Source: Flavobacteriales bacterium
GTDB lineage: Bacteria; Bacteroidota; Bacteroidia; Flavobacteriales; Flavobacteriaceae
Length of the DNA: 15,414 nucleotides
Reading direction: 5' to 3'
Assembly: GCA_015494775.1 (NCBI GenBank)
Contig: WGAP01000074.1
Coordinates: 1 to 15,414, forward strand
Numbering within the stretch: the first letter of the stretch is position 1; every line of letters begins with the position of its first letter. The position numbers were made by a program, and so were the translations under genes. Shown here in pieces: positions 14,573 to 15,414 of this stretch. The notes beneath the pieces are model-generated. The model saw nothing but the letters and a program-made list of their open reading frames with translations. It had not been told where the DNA came from and searched no databases.

Positions 14573-14747
14573 GGGCGCCTGCCGACATTGCTGCGCAATG
14601 TGCGGCACCGGGCTGTCCGCTCAAATGCACAGGCGGCCCGCTCTTGCCCTGCAAGCGTGGCGGACGTGGCTCCCCACTGGTCGCCCCGCCGCCACGGCAG
14701 GCCTGCGGCGCGCCGCCTGCGCATAACCGCTCCCATCCCTGGCGCGG
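14573..14747 (+). repeat. Structured GC-rich dispersed repeat, copy 3 (sense, downstream of msrA)
   Basis: It opens GGGCGCC at 14573-14579 and closes GGCGC at 14741-14745. The first hairpin is TGCCG (14580-14584) plus ACATTGC (14585-14591), pairing with GCAATGT (14595-14601) and CGGCA (14603-14607), with G14602 bulged. Relative to copy 1 the lower stem has changed from TCCCG/CGGGA to TGCCG/CGGCA, a compensatory C-G to G-C swap. The rims CGGGCTGTCCGCTCAAATG (14609-14627) and GCATAACCGCTCCCATCCC (14721-14739) are identical to the other copies. The core matches copy 1 except three bases. Two of these (T14718, G14719) restore a CAGGCGG/CCGCCTG stem that is mispaired in copy 1. It starts 7 bases after the msrA stop. 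Confidence 0.9.
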
Positions 14748-14816
14748 ATTTAGTTTTGAGTTTATAGTTTTTAGTTGATTTTCAATGATTTATGCACTTA
14801 CCCGTGTAATAGTGCC

Positions 14817-14826
14817 AACGGCCGTT
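14817..14826. promoter_or_regulatory. Perfect palindrome AACGGCCGTT upstream of the phosphotransacylase promoter
   Basis: This 10-bp perfect palindrome follows a GCACT/AGTGC hairpin by one base and lies 75 bases upstream of the -7 box. It could be an operator. Nothing else in the window repeats it. Confidence 0.25.
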
Positions 14827-14901
14827 TCAAAGCATAGGAACGCCCCGGAAACTTCCTGAACTTATCCTGCCAAAAGGCATCACATCCACGCCTGTTTTAC
14901 G

Positions 14902-14909
14902 TATCTTTG
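14902..14909 (+). promoter_or_regulatory. Bacteroidota -7 box for the phosphotransacylase gene
   Basis: TATCTTTG, the same eight bases as at 8797-8804 and 8682-8675, lies 16 bases before the ATG. No clear TTG -33 element is visible. Confidence 0.6.
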
Positions 14910-14925
14910 AAACAAAGCAAAAAAT

Positions 14926-15414
14926 ATGCTCGAACAACTGCGACGCATTTCGGACTTGGAGCAATTGGCCGTTCGCCAGGGACGCAAAAAATTGGTGCTT
15001 TGTGCCGCCGGTGATGCGCACTCCATCGATGCGGTTTTTGATGCCTATCGCGCCGGTGTGATCGAACCGCTATTGGTAGGCCGGCGCGCGGAAATGGAAA
15101 AATTTGCCGGCTCGTGTAAGGATTTCGACCGCTTTACCGTGTTTGACGAACCCGACGAAGAACACGTTATCCGCCGTTCGGTGCAACTGGTGGTCGAAGG
15201 CAGGGCCGACATCCTGATGAAAGGCAACGTAACCACGGCCGCCTTGCTCAAAGGCGTGCTCAACAAGGAATACGGGCTGCGCGAGCGCCGTTTTTTGTCG
15301 CATTTTGCCTTGTTCGAAGTGCCCAATTACCATAAACTCTTGGCCATTACCGATGTGGCACTCAACATTTTACCACCACTCAAACACAAGGTGCAAATCG
15401 TCCGAAATGCCGTC
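14926..15414 (+). CDS. Phosphate butyryltransferase / phosphate acetyltransferase family protein, N-terminal part (runs off the window)
   Basis: From the ATG at 14926, 163 codons are open to the edge of the window. The enzyme interconverts acyl-CoA and acyl-phosphate; in this family it typically works with a butyrate or acetate kinase. Recognisable segments are LVLCAAGDAHSIDAVFDAYR (the Rossmann-like opening of Pta/Ptb), IEPLLVGRRAEM, the loop ADILMKGNVTTAALLKGVLN and LLAITDVALNILP. These match the phosphate butyryltransferase branch better than classical Pta, but acyl preference is uncertain without the C-terminus. The start follows an A-rich leader (AACAAAGCAAAAAAT) and the TATCTTTG box. 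A butyrate kinase gene might be expected beyond the right edge. Confidence 0.85.
   Translation, partial: MLEQLRRISDLEQLAVRQGRKKLVLCAAGDAHSIDAVFDAYRAGVIEPLLVGRRAEMEKFAGSCKDFDRFTVFDEPDEEHVIRRSVQLVVEGRADILMKGNVTTAALLKGVLNKEYGLRERRFLSHFALFEVPNYHKLLAITDVALNILPPLKHKVQIVRNAV

Larger units (their letters stand above)
14567..14925. other. Intergenic region holding repeat copy 3, small palindromes and a promoter
   Basis: After repeat copy 3 (14573-14747) the spacer becomes AT-rich. It then holds a hairpin GCACT (14794-14798)/AGTGC (14811-14815), directly followed by the perfect palindrome AACGGCCGTT (14817-14826). The promoter box of the next gene is at 14902-14909. I see no protein gene here. Confidence 0.6.

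Noticed and set aside
423..14747. Repeat copies as integron attC sites (post-stop position, paired ends, variable core)
   Set aside because: attC sites need GTTRRRY/RYYYAAC core ends. These elements end in GCGCC/GGCGC, lie singly beside unrelated genes on both strands, and no integrase gene is in the window.
1..15414. CRISPR arrays, tRNA or rRNA genes, insertion sequences
   Set aside because: I saw no regularly spaced short repeats, no cloverleaf or rRNA-like conserved stretches, and no transposase gene. The only repeat family is the three-copy structured element.

Overview
The window looks like chromosome of a member of the Bacteroidota. The evidence is indirect but consistent. Start codons are preceded by A-rich stretches and not by Shine-Dalgarno sequences. 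Three start regions carry the box TATCTTTG, which fits the Bacteroidota housekeeping -7 consensus TAnnTTTG. Several proteins belong to typical Bacteroidota families: a DUF6048-like outer-membrane protein, an exported barrel protein with a VRDR..ADVH motif, and an rsgA-dtd-mazG operon. I cannot narrow the class.

Layout from left to right. Bases 1-371 hold the 3' end of a DUF6048-like beta-barrel gene, followed by copy 1 of a GC-rich structured repeat. Two minus-strand genes follow: an exported Cys-rich orphan (707-1945) and an NhaC-type Na+/H+ antiporter (2043-3485). A divergent GT4 glycosyltransferase (3543-4661) converges on a minus-strand exported barrel protein (4783-6003). Repeat copy 2 lies after the stop of a minus-strand ABC-2 exporter operon (permease 6365-7705, ATPase 7718-8656). 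A short divergent promoter region leads into a tightly coupled plus-strand operon of mlaE, mlaF, rsgA, dtd and mazG (8825-12081). A lower-GC type II restriction-modification pair (12128-13955) sits between that operon and msrA (14015-14566). Repeat copy 3 starts 7 bases after the msrA stop. The window ends inside a phosphate acetyl/butyryltransferase gene (14926 onward).

How the genes work together. MlaE and MlaF are the permease and ATPase of a phospholipid transporter. RsgA (30S maturation), Dtd (clearing D-aminoacyl-tRNA) and MazG (hydrolysing aberrant NTPs) are translation and nucleotide quality-control enzymes translated from the same message by overlapping stop/start codons. The restriction and methyltransferase genes are separated by one base and form a self-contained defence unit. 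The NatA/NatB-like pair is a separate export system.

The most unusual feature is the ~175-200 nt GC-rich repeat. It occurs three times, each time on the sense strand just after a gene's stop codon. Its rims are invariant, its core is variable, and one hairpin shows compensatory base changes between copies. That pattern suggests a selected, structured 3'-UTR RNA or a mobile or recombining single-strand-DNA hairpin element. The second notable point is an apparent one-base frameshift at the N-terminus of the restriction endonuclease.
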